Source: GCA-2693325 sp036343635 (GTDB taxonomy: Bacteria > Latescibacterota > UBA2968 > UBA8231). Taken from it: a stretch of DNA of 44,868 nt. The DNA is taken from NCBI GenBank assembly GCA_036343635.1, contig JAYYVF010000104.1:1-44868 (forward strand), given 5' to 3'. The translations under genes and the position numbers were made by a program. Positions 7,802 to 17,378 of the stretch are shown in pieces. How positions within the stretch are numbered: position 1 is the stretch's first letter; each line of letters starts with the position of its first letter. A model generated the notes under the pieces. It saw only the letters and a list, made by a program, of their open reading frames with translations. It ran no database searches and had not been told where the DNA came from.

Positions 7802-8692
7802 TTAAGTATCAGCCAGATTATTGTTACTGTGAGATACGGGCTGGCAAAAAAAAGACCGGTAGCCTCGTTCTCTCAGCTCATCACAAGCCTTGAGTGCGGC
7901 ATTCCGGTCGTCAAACAAACCGTAAATCGTGGATCCGCTACCTGACAGCGAAGAAATCAGGGCCCCAGCAGATTCAAGACGAGAACGAATCGTCGCGACG
8001 ATGGGGTAGGCGTTTTCGACAATAGGTAGGAAGTCGTTCTCTAAACCGTTCAACAAATCCCACAGGTCGAAACACCCGCCGCTCAAGGAGCTTAATATAT
8101 TAATGTAACGCTCATTTTCTGTCAAGTCCGAACCAATTTGACTATACGCCCAAGACGTGCTTACAGCTACGTTAGGATAGACCAGAGTATAGTACACCTC
8201 ATGAGGCCAAAAAACCGCATTTATTTTCTCGCCTCGACCACGAATAACCGCCGTACCGCCTTGCACCAAGAATGGAATATCCGAACCTAGCTGAGCCCCT
8301 AATCCTCGAAGTCCTCTTATATCGAGTGGGTGTCCGTGAAGATGGTTGAGACACCGAAGGGTTGCAGCAGCATCGGAACTTCCGCCACCCAAACCGGCAC
8401 CGACAGGGATACTCTTTTCTAAACCAATGCAATAGTGCTTCCTAGGTAGATCTAAGGTCTCATAAAAAAGATCTACGGATCTATCAATTAAATTCTGTCC
8501 ATTCGTAGGCACAGCCTGATCCGAGCAACAGACAGATGTTGACTCCGCAGGGCTGAAATAAAGAAGGTCTGCCAAATTAACTGTCTGTACCAAACTACAG
8601 ATCTCATGGTAACCGTCAGGTCGTTTACCAATTATTTTCAGCCCTAAGTTTATCTTAGCAAACGCTTTTTCAATCCGTACTATATCCGTCAT
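7802..8692 (-). CDS. ispE: 4-diphosphocytidyl-2-C-methyl-D-erythritol kinase
   Basis: ATP-dependent kinase of the MEP pathway of isoprenoid precursor synthesis. 296 residues, a normal length. GHMP-kinase features are present: the N-terminal AKINLGLKIIGKRPDGYHE with the substrate-contacting lysine and histidine, the ATP-binding glycine loop PVGAGLGGGSSDAAATLR, and the C-terminal SLSGSGSTIYGLF. It is the first gene of the minus-strand run ending at rplI and is divergent from the TPR gene with 76 nt between them. The MEP pathway is implied; other MEP genes are not in the window. Confidence 0.96.
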   Translation of the reverse strand: MTDIVRIEKAFAKINLGLKIIGKRPDGYHEICSLVQTVNLADLLYFSPAESTSVCCSDQAVPTNGQNLIDRSVDLFYETLDLPRKHYCIGLEKSIPVGAGLGGGSSDAAATLRCLNHLHGHPLDIRGLRGLGAQLGSDIPFLVQGGTAVIRGRGEKINAVFWPHEVYYTLVYPNVAVSTSWAYSQIGSDLTENERYINILSSLSGGCFDLWDLLNGLENDFLPIVENAYPIVATIRSRLESAGALISSLSGSGSTIYGLFDDRNAALKACDELRERGYRSFFCQPVSHSNNNLADT

Positions 8693-8697
8693 ATATC

Positions 8698-8726
8698 TTG
8701 ACCATCGGAAAAAAGCCGCTCATATT
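8698..8726 (+). promoter_or_regulatory. Candidate sigma70-type promoter for the TPR-crp operon
   Basis: TTGACC (8698-8703), a 17-nt spacer and CATATT (8721-8726) lie in the ispE-TPR divergent gap, about 40 nt before the TPR start codon. The -35 matches consensus at five of six positions and the -10 at four. It overlaps the ispE start region only at its left edge. Confidence 0.4.
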
Positions 8727-8768
8727 TGTCTCAACTGTTATTGTATTTACTGACAATTTGACAGGCTT

Positions 8769-11700
8769 ATGTATACCAAGAAAATATATGCACAATTAAA
8801 CGTATTGGCGATCCTGCTATTATTCTCAATGGCAAATGCTCAGAATAAGGCGGAAGACGATTTTAAGCTAGCCCGAAACTTATATCGGGATGCTGGCGAT
8901 TACGCGACAGCTTCCAAATTATTCGGCGAATTTATTCTCAATTATCCAAATAACCCACAAGTCCCTCAAGCACGACTTTTGCTAGCGAGATCTTTTCGTA
9001 ACAACAATCGTTGCGAGCTTGCCGAAGATGCTTACGAGATTTTTTTCTCAGAATACCCTGATCACTTAGCAACTGCAGACGCTCGGCGTGAACGTGCCGC
9101 CTGTTTATCCCAGCGTGAGCTATTCATTGAGGCGGCAAAGGCATTCAAAGATGTACAAACTCGGTATAGCGCTAGTGACTTTGCTGCTGAATCCCTTCTA
9201 TACGCCGCAAGAAATTACGCCCAAGGGAACGAAGCAGAAAACGCCATAACGGTACTTGAAAAACTTTTGGAACTCTATAGCGGAACGGATAGTGCAGAAG
9301 AGGGTCGCTTCCAATTAGCGATTCTTTTCATTAAGGGTGATAGGACTAAAGACGCCCAGAGCCTATTAGAACAGCTCATCCACTCAAATCGTCCCACGAA
9401 AAAGTTTATCCCTTCGGCACTGCTCGTCAGTGGTCGTATTGAGCTGGGTCAAAATGATGGCGAAACAGCCATCAAAAAATTCGCCGAACTACACGAGAGG
9501 TTTCCGGGTACACCACAATCTGATAGTGCATATTTTGAATTCGCAGCCCATCTATATAGCCAAAATCTCTTTCCTCAAGCTGGCGATTCGTTCGCCATTG
9601 CTGAAAAAAAGATAAAGACCGCGTCCATACAAACTCGAGCCCTTTTAGGCCTGGCTGATTCCCGGCGTGAAAGTCAGCGTGGTGTTGAGGCATTGCAACA
9701 CTATGAAAGACTCCTTTCCAAAATACAACCTGGACACCGAGATTATCTTCCCGCTCGTCTTGGTCAAGCCATTGCCTTTGGGGAGACAGGAGCATTTGCT
9801 TCTGCAGTTAGTCTGTTCCACGCCATTATCAAGGTTGAGCAACAATCTGAATCTCTGACAGCTCTACGAGAACTAGGGGCCCTATACCAAAAACGAGGAG
9901 ACTTCAGGCAAGCTCTTCAATGGTTCCAGCGCTACCACGAAAAAGTCGGTGATCAAGACGAAACAACTAGGTTGATAATGGCAGAGCTTTATGCCACCGT
10001 CGGCGACTTGGAAAAATCCATTTCTCTTTACCGTCAAATGTCATCTCGCGAAGCTAAGTTCGGACTTGCTAAAACTTTAGAGATCAACAAAAAACCACGT
10101 GATGCCCTCCGCGAATATATTGCTTTCCTAGACCAATTTCCTAGTTCGACCTTTGCGAAGAAGGCCCAAGCAAGAATTAATTTTCTTAGCCAATTTGTAG
10201 TTTTGGAACCACAAGAATTAAACCGATTGCTACAACAGAGCTGGGTTAATGAACTCAGTGGAAAATCACGTCAATCCGTTCAATACGACGTAGCCCATGC
10301 TTTCTACAAGCATCACGATTTTTTTAATGCCACCCAATCATTTGAACACTTTGCAGCGGCCTATCCTAAAAGTTCGCGGGCTCCCGAAGCTCAATTTTTT
10401 TTAGCTGAGAGCTTAATAAATTTGGCCAAACAACGCGCCATTGAGAATTCAAAGATCGAGTCTGATTCCCTTCGTAATCTAGCAACACAAGAATTCAGAG
10501 TTCTCGCAAGCGGAGCTTCAAACGATTGGTCACAGAAGGCCCAACTTCGCCTAATAGAATTGAACGGTGGGGACAATCCAGATTCGTTAAATCTTAGCAA
10601 AATGGAACAAGGCTTCAGAAGTTTTGTCAACAAGTATAGGTCTAAGGATAGCCCAAATTTTGACCGTGGACTTTTACTTTTGGCAGACACGCAACGAAAG
10701 TTGGGCAAAAAGACGAAGTCCAACATTGATTCCGCTTACGCAAATTATGAGGAGCTCAGGCAGTTTTTCCCAAACAGTTCGTTTCAACCTCAAGCACTTT
10801 TTGGTATTGGCCAATGCCTTTCAATGCGTGGGGATATCAATGCCGCTATGGATACACTATCTAAATTCTTGCAACTATTCCCAAAAAATCGGGAAAATCC
10901 TACTGCGCTATTCGAAATAACACAACTCTTGCGCTCTCAGGATCGGCTAGAGGAAGCGGTCAATATTTTGCAAGAATTGCGGTGGGGTCACCCATCTTTC
11001 TTACATAGAAACCAAGCCATGGAGCAATTAGGCGACATCTACTTCGATTCACAAGAATACGCTGCTGCGGCCGAACTGTATAGCACCGTTTCGCATTTTC
11101 TCACCAACAGCGTAAAGGAGGGACAAGTCCTTCAGAAACTAGCTCGCAGCTATCATCTATCGGACAATTATACAGCAGCGAAACAAACTTATAATTATTT
11201 ATTGGAAAACGCTCCTGAATCCGCCGCTACGGATAGTATTGCATTTGAAATAGCAATCCTTCTTCTCAAACTCGGCGATGAAGAACAGTCCATCAACCAA
11301 TTTTTGAAAATTAGTGAACAATTTCCAGAATCACCTTTAGGCCAACAGGGCCTTGCTCGGGCCGGTCATATCTCTTTTGCAATGAATGATTACAATAAAT
11401 CACTAGATATTTACAAATCAATAATTACCAACCATGGCAGTAATGATTCGTTGGTCTATGGCCAGTATACTATAGCGCTATTTCGTACAAAAAATGTGAC
11501 CACTGCCCACAGAGCAGCTAAGGATTTCAAACAACGTTTCGATGAGAGCTGGCAACCACGTTTTGAACTTGAAGCCGCAAACTATTACAAGAAAACGAAT
11601 CAATATGCCAAAGCCCTCAAGACCTACAAAAAGGTTGAGCAAACCGACTCGCCATTAGCAAGCGAAGCTGCTTATAATGCTGCAATGTTACTTTGGGATC

Positions 11701-12437
11701 GAAATAAAAAAGACCCCAGTGAAGAAAGTACCGCACTGGCCTTAGAATCCCTAAACCGTTTTGTTAAAAACTACCCTAATAGCAAGCAGCTTTCGGCTGT
11801 CTTCTTACATATTGCCAATCACCAATATTCACTACGCAATTATCTTCAAGCTGCCGGAGCTTATAAACAGGTAATAAAGGCCACAACAACATCTTCCGAT
11901 TTAGATTTGGTGGAAGAGGCCGTATGGTTGCTCTTAAAAAGCTATCTGGCGGCCCACGAATACGAAACCGCTCATCAAGTCGCCAACCAAATATTGAAGG
12001 ACTTTCCCAACCATTCCAATTTGTCAAATATCCGTCTTGAGCTTGGTGTGATTCTAAAAGAAAAAGGCCAGTACCGAGAAGCAATTCAGCACTTTACTTC
12101 GTTGTTAGACCAACAATTCCTTACCTCCAATGATGCATCAGAAGCACGTTTTTACGTAGGGGAGTCCTATCAGAATTTGGGAGAATACCGAAAAGCCATA
12201 GAAGCATATTACAAAGTGAGTTACCATGGATCCGCTGGGTCTAGTCAATGGATCACGTCAGCAGATTTTCAGCGAGCAAAATGTCACGAGAGTCTGTCAG
12301 AATACACGACAGCAATAGTAATTTACGATCGCATTGTACAACGCGAAGGTGGAAGCACACCCCAAGGCGAAATGGCCAATGAGCAGGTTCAAATACTTCG
12401 GCATCGGTTGGACCAAATTAATTCAGAGGAGCTATAA
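8769..12437 (+). CDS. Very large secreted TPR-repeat protein
   Basis: A 1222-residue protein with a Sec signal peptide (hydrophobic 10-22, likely cleavage after ANA at 24) and then tetratricopeptide-type helix pairs over nearly the whole length. Typical repeat signatures recur, for example YATASKLFGEFILNYPNNPQ, ALQHYERLL, AIQHFTSLL and AIEAYYKVS. Such solenoids bind partner proteins; no enzyme domain is seen. The first repeats resemble YbgF/BamD-like outer-membrane-associated TPRs (DYATASKLFGEFILNYP). No transmembrane helix follows the signal, so a periplasmic location is inferred. Its TAA is immediately followed by the ATG of the Crp-family gene with no spacer, which suggests translational coupling. 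Function unknown. Confidence 0.85.
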   Translation: MYTKKIYAQLNVLAILLLFSMANAQNKAEDDFKLARNLYRDAGDYATASKLFGEFILNYPNNPQVPQARLLLARSFRNNNRCELAEDAYEIFFSEYPDHLATADARRERAACLSQRELFIEAAKAFKDVQTRYSASDFAAESLLYAARNYAQGNEAENAITVLEKLLELYSGTDSAEEGRFQLAILFIKGDRTKDAQSLLEQLIHSNRPTKKFIPSALLVSGRIELGQNDGETAIKKFAELHERFPGTPQSDSAYFEFAAHLYSQNLFPQAGDSFAIAEKKIKTASIQTRALLGLADSRRESQRGVEALQHYERLLSKIQPGHRDYLPARLGQAIAFGETGAFASAVSLFHAIIKVEQQSESLTALRELGALYQKRGDFRQALQWFQRYHEKVGDQDETTRLIMAELYATVGDLEKSISLYRQMSSREAKFGLAKTLEINKKPRDALREYIAFLDQFPSSTFAKKAQARINFLSQFVVLEPQELNRLLQQSWVNELSGKSRQSVQYDVAHAFYKHHDFFNATQSFEHFAAAYPKSSRAPEAQFFLAESLINLAKQRAIENSKIESDSLRNLATQEFRVLASGASNDWSQKAQLRLIELNGGDNPDSLNLSKMEQGFRSFVNKYRSKDSPNFDRGLLLLADTQRKLGKKTKSNIDSAYANYEELRQFFPNSSFQPQALFGIGQCLSMRGDINAAMDTLSKFLQLFPKNRENPTALFEITQLLRSQDRLEEAVNILQELRWGHPSFLHRNQAMEQLGDIYFDSQEYAAAAELYSTVSHFLTNSVKEGQVLQKLARSYHLSDNYTAAKQTYNYLLENAPESAATDSIAFEIAILLLKLGDEEQSINQFLKISEQFPESPLGQQGLARAGHISFAMNDYNKSLDIYKSIITNHGSNDSLVYGQYTIALFRTKNVTTAHRAAKDFKQRFDESWQPRFELEAANYYKKTNQYAKALKTYKKVEQTDSPLASEAAYNAAMLLWDRNKKDPSEESTALALESLNRFVKNYPNSKQLSAVFLHIANHQYSLRNYLQAAGAYKQVIKATTTSSDLDLVEEAVWLLLKSYLAAHEYETAHQVANQILKDFPNHSNLSNIRLELGVILKEKGQYREAIQHFTSLLDQQFLTSNDASEARFYVGESYQNLGEYRKAIEAYYKVSYHGSAGSSQWITSADFQRAKCHESLSEYTTAIVIYDRIVQREGGSTPQGEMANEQVQILRHRLDQINSEEL

Positions 12438-13112
12438 ATGAATAGCGAAACTCTCCGAAACGTACGCCTATTCGAAAGTCTGGATAAAAACGAGTTAAGT
12501 GCCCTTTCTGAGTTGACTTTTGTGCGCACATTTGAAAAAGATAACGTGATCATTTGGGCCGAAGACGAGGGTGACGCACTCTTCATAATTGCAGATGGAC
12601 AAGTAAAAGTGAGCATCGTCAGCGAGGACGGACGCGAGGTCATTTTATCTCTGTTATCAAAAAATGCTGTTTTTGGTGAACTCTCTCTTCTAGACGGCCG
12701 ACCACGCTCAGCCAACGTAATTGCCATTGAAGAAACTCAGTTGGTAATGCTTAGGCGCTCAGATTTTTTGGAACTTATAAAAAGGATTCCATCCATAGCT
12801 ATAGCACTTTTGGCAGAATTAGCCTCTCGCCTGCGCAAAACCGATCGACAAATCGAAGGGCTGGCACTATTAGATGTGACAAGCCGTATTTCTGATACCC
12901 TGCTTCAGTTAGCCATTGAACAGGGCATTGATTCAGACTCGGGAATTGTAGTAAAGAATCGACCTACCCATCAAGAACTTGCAAATATGTCTGGCACCAC
13001 ACGCGAAACCGTTTCCCGTGTACTTAAACGTTTAGAAAAACAAGGATCTCTCAAAAGCGAAGGTCGCAAGATTACAATTTTGCGCGATAAACAACAAACT
13101 CTTCTTTCGTAA
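12438..13112 (+). CDS. Crp/Fnr-family transcriptional regulator
   Basis: A 224-residue regulator with an N-terminal cyclic-nucleotide-binding-type beta roll (about residues 10-125) and a C-terminal winged helix (about 150-215). FGELSLLDGRPRSANV matches the phosphate-binding cassette of cAMP-binding members, with the conserved Glu and Arg-Ser, so a nucleotide ligand is plausible. The recognition helix is TTRETVSRVLKRLEKQG; RETVSR resembles E. coli CRP, which recognises TGTGA half-sites. There are no FNR-type cysteines. It begins directly after the TPR stop and is followed 4 nt later by the AAA+ regulator. TGTGA-like palindromes elsewhere in the window are candidate targets by inference. Confidence 0.92.
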   Translation: MNSETLRNVRLFESLDKNELSALSELTFVRTFEKDNVIIWAEDEGDALFIIADGQVKVSIVSEDGREVILSLLSKNAVFGELSLLDGRPRSANVIAIEETQLVMLRRSDFLELIKRIPSIAIALLAELASRLRKTDRQIEGLALLDVTSRISDTLLQLAIEQGIDSDSGIVVKNRPTHQELANMSGTTRETVSRVLKRLEKQGSLKSEGRKITILRDKQQTLLS

Positions 13113-13116
13113 AATC

Positions 13117-14667
13117 ATGAGTCAGCAAAAAACCCGAATTGTTCACATAACAAACCAATCCCCCACAACACCAATGTTCACACTAACGGGGGGAAGAATT
13201 GTCTTAGCTAACACCCCTGACACTTTCAGTGCCTTAGCCAATCGTGGTGCGGATTTAATAATAATCGATTTAAATATAGGCGACTTATTACTACATTTCG
13301 CGGATGTTCTTTCCGCCTTTAGACATATTCCATTGATGGCCGTTGGTGATGATACAAACGCATGGAATCAAGTCGCCGGAAACACACATATAGAGGCTCA
13401 CTGTGGGGCAAACCAAACAGAACAGGAATTACAAAGCACTGCGAAATCGCTCGTCGAAAAAGGTCGCTTCCTGCGTGGAAAATCTGGCCTAATTGGCCAA
13501 TCAGACTCGATAAAACAGTTGAGAGAACGCATTTTAATGATTGGTAGCACGCCCGTCTCGACCATTCTCCTAACAGGTGAAAGCGGATCCGGTAAAGACC
13601 AGGTTGCTCGAGCAATACATTCATTTAGTAGCGAGCGGGGCAAAGGTAAACTCAAACCTATTAATTGTGCCGCAATACCGGAAAACTTATTGGAAAATGA
13701 GCTTTTTGGACATGAAAAAGGAGCATACACAGACGCAAAAAACCTATACCGTGGTATCTTCGAACAAGCACAAGGAGGAACTGTATATCTAGACGAAATC
13801 GGAGAAATGGCCCCCACTGCTCAGGTCCGTCTATTGCGAGTCCTCGAAGATCGTAAGATTACTAGGATAGGAGGCGACGCTGCAATTTCTGTTGATGTAA
13901 GAGTTATCGCTGCAACAAATCGAGATTTACAGGAAGCCGTTAATGATCGCGCGTTCCGACTTGATTTGTATCACCGCTTAAAGGTTGTCGAATTAGGTCT
14001 TCCTCCTCTTCGGCGACGACCCGAAGATCTCCCTGAGTTAATCGATCATTTTGTGAGACAATTAGCACCAAACGGAAAAAGTCGATTCGAGCGCTTTTCT
14101 CCTGCAGCCGAAACATTACTAGCCGACTATAATTGGCCGGGTAACGTTCGAGAATTACGAAATTTAATTGAACACCTCGTTTTTTTAGCTCCTGACCCGA
14201 TAGTTCAACCAGAAGAATTGACCCCTCATCTTGAACAACCACCGAGTCCCCAACGAAACCTGCCCATTCCTACCAACAAAAGTCCAGATCAATCAGAACG
14301 CGAACTTATATATTTCGCCCTTTTAGATCTGAAAAGAGAGGTCGCCGATTTACGAAATAATTTTGACAACTTCGTCAATTCAACCGACCAGATAAAACCA
14401 GAAGCTAAGGTAAGAAAAGTAGTTTACCCTCAAGACGACAACGCTATTCTTAGTTCGCCATCCGTCAATGACAATCTCTCTCCACTTGAAACAGCGCCCC
14501 ATGCTTCAAATGCAATTGAACCCCTCAGAAGCTTAAGAGACATGGAATACGAAGCAATAATCGATGCTCTTAGTAGGGTAAACAACAATCGAAGAAAAGC
14601 AGCTGACATTCTCGGCATTAGCGCACGTACGCTATACCGAAAATTGAAAGAATTTGAAATAGAATGA
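13117..14667 (+). CDS. AAA+ enhancer-binding-type regulator with altered GAFTGA loop
   Basis: A 516-residue, NtrC-like architecture. Residues 1-115 look like a degenerate receiver (ADLIIIDLNIGD around D51), 125-360 form a sigma54-interaction AAA+ domain, and 490-516 are a Fis-type helix-turn-helix (RKAADILGISARTLYRKL). Walker A GESGSGK (154-160) and Walker B VYLDEIGE (223-230) are intact, as is RLDLYHRL. The sigma54-contacting loop, normally GAFTGA, reads GAYTDA (202-207): Phe to Tyr is conservative, but Gly to Asp is not. Either it contacts sigma54 in a modified way or it works without it. The linker at 365-470 is long and polar. It follows the Crp gene by 4 nt, so both probably belong to one regulatory operon with the TPR protein. 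Confidence 0.9.
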   Translation: MSQQKTRIVHITNQSPTTPMFTLTGGRIVLANTPDTFSALANRGADLIIIDLNIGDLLLHFADVLSAFRHIPLMAVGDDTNAWNQVAGNTHIEAHCGANQTEQELQSTAKSLVEKGRFLRGKSGLIGQSDSIKQLRERILMIGSTPVSTILLTGESGSGKDQVARAIHSFSSERGKGKLKPINCAAIPENLLENELFGHEKGAYTDAKNLYRGIFEQAQGGTVYLDEIGEMAPTAQVRLLRVLEDRKITRIGGDAAISVDVRVIAATNRDLQEAVNDRAFRLDLYHRLKVVELGLPPLRRRPEDLPELIDHFVRQLAPNGKSRFERFSPAAETLLADYNWPGNVRELRNLIEHLVFLAPDPIVQPEELTPHLEQPPSPQRNLPIPTNKSPDQSERELIYFALLDLKREVADLRNNFDNFVNSTDQIKPEAKVRKVVYPQDDNAILSSPSVNDNLSPLETAPHASNAIEPLRSLRDMEYEAIIDALSRVNNNRRKAADILGISARTLYRKLKEFEIE

Positions 14668-14921
14668 TGTGGTACTATACTCCACTCTATTTCCCTTTCG
14701 CATTCTGTGATAATAGCGCTAAATCCGCACAGCTAGGAAATGAACAACTATCTGAATTAAGCAAAATTTTCCATATTGTTGAAGTTAATCAAAATAAAAT
14801 CACACGTAGAAAACTGTTAGCCAAACAGTTGGTAAATTTGGAAAAAGTAATCTCCACAATTTTGTTGCTATACCGAAAATCTGAAGAGGCCTTATTACGT
14901 ATTCTGCCGACTTACCAATAA
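14664..14921 (+). CDS. Small hypothetical ORF, 85 residues
   Basis: Overlaps the stop of the AAA+ regulator by 4 bases (ATGA), a common coupling arrangement, and ends 58 nt before the preferred peptidase start. The predicted protein is unlike anything I recognise: an aromatic N-terminus (MMWYYTPLYFPFAF) followed by a Lys/Leu-rich helix (KLLAKQLVNLEKVISTILLL). No Shine-Dalgarno sequence is obvious beyond the overlap. It could be a real small protein that interacts with its neighbour or simply an open stretch. Confidence 0.35.
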   Translation: MMWYYTPLYFPFAFCDNSAKSAQLGNEQLSELSKIFHIVEVNQNKITRRKLLAKQLVNLEKVISTILLLYRKSEEALLRILPTYQ

Positions 14922-14979
14922 ATTGGTTACAGAGCCATACGAAACTCATGTAAACAAATCAATTTCTGGAGCACACTCA

Positions 14980-16122
14980 ATGTCATGTTTTCCCAACGAC
15001 GTCGACGCATTACTCATGGTGGGAACAAGTGAAAAATTAGCAGACCTTTATTATGCAACTCGCTTTCGAGCACCGGATGATTTTATTTTTGTTTGGACAC
15101 AAAACGAAAAACTCCTGTTAGTAAACAGCCTCGAAGTTGATCGGGCACGCGAGGAAGCAGATGTAGACCGCGTCCTTCAATACACAGATTATGAAAATAA
15201 AGTCCGAGCTTCAGGTGGGGAAGACCCCTCTCAAGAAAATGTCATCATCACTCTTTTACTGGATTTACAGATAAAAACAGTTCATGTACCCGAGAAATTC
15301 CCCATCGGTCTGGGAGATACTCTTCGATCCAAAGGTTGGGACCTCCGTGTTCTTCAGGATCCCTTATTTCCGAACAGGCAAATCAAAACCAATAGTGAAA
15401 TCGAATGTATTCGTAATTCCCAAAAGGCTGCAGAGGCAGGAATGAATGTGGCTATCAATCTACTTCGTAAATCCGATATTCACAGAGGCAAGCTAGTTTT
15501 GAACGATGAGGTCTTAACTTCAGAGCGTATACGGCGCGCCATACATATAGCTCTCATGGATCTTGAATGCATTGCAAATCACACCATAGTTGCCTGCGGT
15601 GAACAGGGCTGTGACCCCCACCAAGAAGGCCACGGACCTATTTTAGCTAACGAGCCCATAATCATAGATATCTTTCCATGTCACAGTGGCAATGGTTATT
15701 TTGGAGACATCACACGCACAGTTGTTAAAGGTGAACCTTCTCAAAGGGTAATGGCGTTGTACGAAACAGTACTACAAGCCCAAGAGATGGCTCTAAAAAA
15801 AATAAACCATGGAGCAGATGGTCGTGAAATACACAAAACCATTCAACACTTCTTTTCTTCAAAAGGCTACGAAACAAAACAAAAGGGGGGGTTCATCCAA
15901 GGATTCTTTCACGGCACCGGTCATGGCGTCGGTTTGGAGATACATGAGGCTCCCCGTATTAGTCAACGAAAAGACATTTTGCAGTCTGGTCAGGTGGTAA
16001 CCGTCGAGCCAGGGCTTTATTATCGCGGTATAGGTGGAGTAAGAATAGAAGATACCGTCGTCGTTCGCTCTAACGGGTGTGAAAATTTGAGCTCTTTTCC
16101 AAAAAGGCTGGAACTAACCTGA
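14980..16122 (+). CDS. M24-family metallopeptidase (Xaa-Pro aminopeptidase-like)
   Basis: About 380 residues with a creatinase-type N-terminal domain and a pita-bread catalytic domain. The dinuclear metal ligands all appear: two aspartates in IIIDIFPCHSGNGYFGDITRT, a histidine in HGTGHGVGLEIHEAP, glutamate in VVTVEPGLYY and glutamate in GVRIEDTVVV. It should therefore be an active cytosolic aminopeptidase or related hydrolase rather than a non-catalytic homologue; specificity for Xaa-Pro is only likely. I prefer the ATG at 14980, preceded by GGAG about 10 nt upstream; an in-frame TTG at 14923 would add 19 residues. It is the first of two genes running up to the ccm cluster. Confidence 0.9.
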   Translation: MSCFPNDVDALLMVGTSEKLADLYYATRFRAPDDFIFVWTQNEKLLLVNSLEVDRAREEADVDRVLQYTDYENKVRASGGEDPSQENVIITLLLDLQIKTVHVPEKFPIGLGDTLRSKGWDLRVLQDPLFPNRQIKTNSEIECIRNSQKAAEAGMNVAINLLRKSDIHRGKLVLNDEVLTSERIRRAIHIALMDLECIANHTIVACGEQGCDPHQEGHGPILANEPIIIDIFPCHSGNGYFGDITRTVVKGEPSQRVMALYETVLQAQEMALKKINHGADGREIHKTIQHFFSSKGYETKQKGGFIQGFFHGTGHGVGLEIHEAPRISQRKDILQSGQVVTVEPGLYYRGIGGVRIEDTVVVRSNGCENLSSFPKRLELT

Positions 16123-16166
16123 ACAAAGCAAAGCAAACAAGCTCAGAGCCGCTAAGCTTATCCGCA

Positions 16167-17306
16167 TTGAGGTATCTGAAAAGTGACCGTGGAAAAAGTC
16201 TTTTATTAGATGCCTCAACCGCAATCCAACAGGGATTAAATACCCAAATTCAATTAAGGGAAAACCACCCCGCCGAGGTTTGCCGTGCAGCGCTGTATCT
16301 AGTCGAATTGCGGATACATGCCGCAGGAAAATTTCCCAGAGCTTCAGAAATGTTTTTCGACCGCGACGGGTATGAGATGGCTACCCGAGCGGAAGTAGCT
16401 GCGTATCGGGCGGAAAGACTCTCACATTGCAATGAAATTTTAGATTTGTGCTGCGGCATCGGTGGAGATTCCATGTTCTTGGCTCAAAAAGCAACCGTTA
16501 CAGCCATTGACCTGTCCCGAACGCGAATTGAGATGGCTCGCTTGAACTGTAGTTTACAAAAAGGTAGTGATGTTCTTTTTGCAGTGGGAGATGCAAATCA
16601 TTTTGCTGCCCGCACAACTGCCATTTTCATTGACCCGGCACGGCGAAAAAATGGGCGACGTACCCAGCGTGGCCAACTGTACAACCCACCAATTTCAATA
16701 GCCGATACATTGCGAAAACTATCCCCAAACATAATAATCAAAGTCTCACCGGCTATTCCTGAAGAAGAACTTCCCATTGATGCTGAAATAGAGTTTGTAT
16801 CAAGCGGCAGACAATGTCGAGAAGGACTTATATATTTGGGTCCAATAGCAACTGCTCACCGTCGGGCAACCGTTTTGCCGGGGCCACACACGCTGACCGA
16901 CGATGCAAAGGGCGAGAGCTCGGTCGATAGTCCTGGTACTTATCTTTACGACCCAGATCCAGCCGTGGTGCGTGCCCACCTAATAGACGAGTTAGCCAGA
17001 AAGATCGACGCTTGGAAACTGGATAGCCAAATAGCCTACCTGACGAACAATCACCTGATAAAAACACCTTTTGCAAAAAGTTACCGCATCTTAGAAGTTA
17101 GGCCGTTTGGAGTTAAGACCCTACGGAAATATCTTCGGCGACAAGGATATTTTCCTTCTGAAATAAAACGCAGGAGATTCCCCATGGAACCTTCTGAAAT
17201 TAAGCGTTCCCTCGGAGTTTCTACCGGCGACAAACCGGTTGTACTTGTCCTTAGCCGAATTTCAGGAAAAATGACCTGTTTAATTTGCGAAAATATAGGT
17301 ATTTGA
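16167..17306 (+). CDS. THUMP-like domain class I SAM-dependent methyltransferase
   Basis: A 379-residue protein. The SAM-binding motif I is ILDLCCGIGGDSMFLA, followed by an acidic motif II (AIDLSRTRIEMA). The motif IV region is FIDPARRKNGRR, the DPARR signature of the THUMP-like methyltransferases annotated in many bacteria. The C-terminal third carries the THUMP-like region and ends with a short basic stretch. An RNA or nucleic-acid target is plausible, but the substrate is unknown. The only in-frame initiation codon upstream of the conserved part is a TTG at 16167, 44 nt after the peptidase stop, so the exact start is uncertain. Confidence 0.8.
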   Translation: MRYLKSDRGKSLLLDASTAIQQGLNTQIQLRENHPAEVCRAALYLVELRIHAAGKFPRASEMFFDRDGYEMATRAEVAAYRAERLSHCNEILDLCCGIGGDSMFLAQKATVTAIDLSRTRIEMARLNCSLQKGSDVLFAVGDANHFAARTTAIFIDPARRKNGRRTQRGQLYNPPISIADTLRKLSPNIIIKVSPAIPEEELPIDAEIEFVSSGRQCREGLIYLGPIATAHRRATVLPGPHTLTDDAKGESSVDSPGTYLYDPDPAVVRAHLIDELARKIDAWKLDSQIAYLTNNHLIKTPFAKSYRILEVRPFGVKTLRKYLRRQGYFPSEIKRRRFPMEPSEIKRSLGVSTGDKPVVLVLSRISGKMTCLICENIGI

Positions 17307-17378
17307 GCACATTCTATTAACGGGTATTGGGGCAGATTCTAACCCAATTTCTTCCGTGTCTACCCAGTCTGAGGAGTA

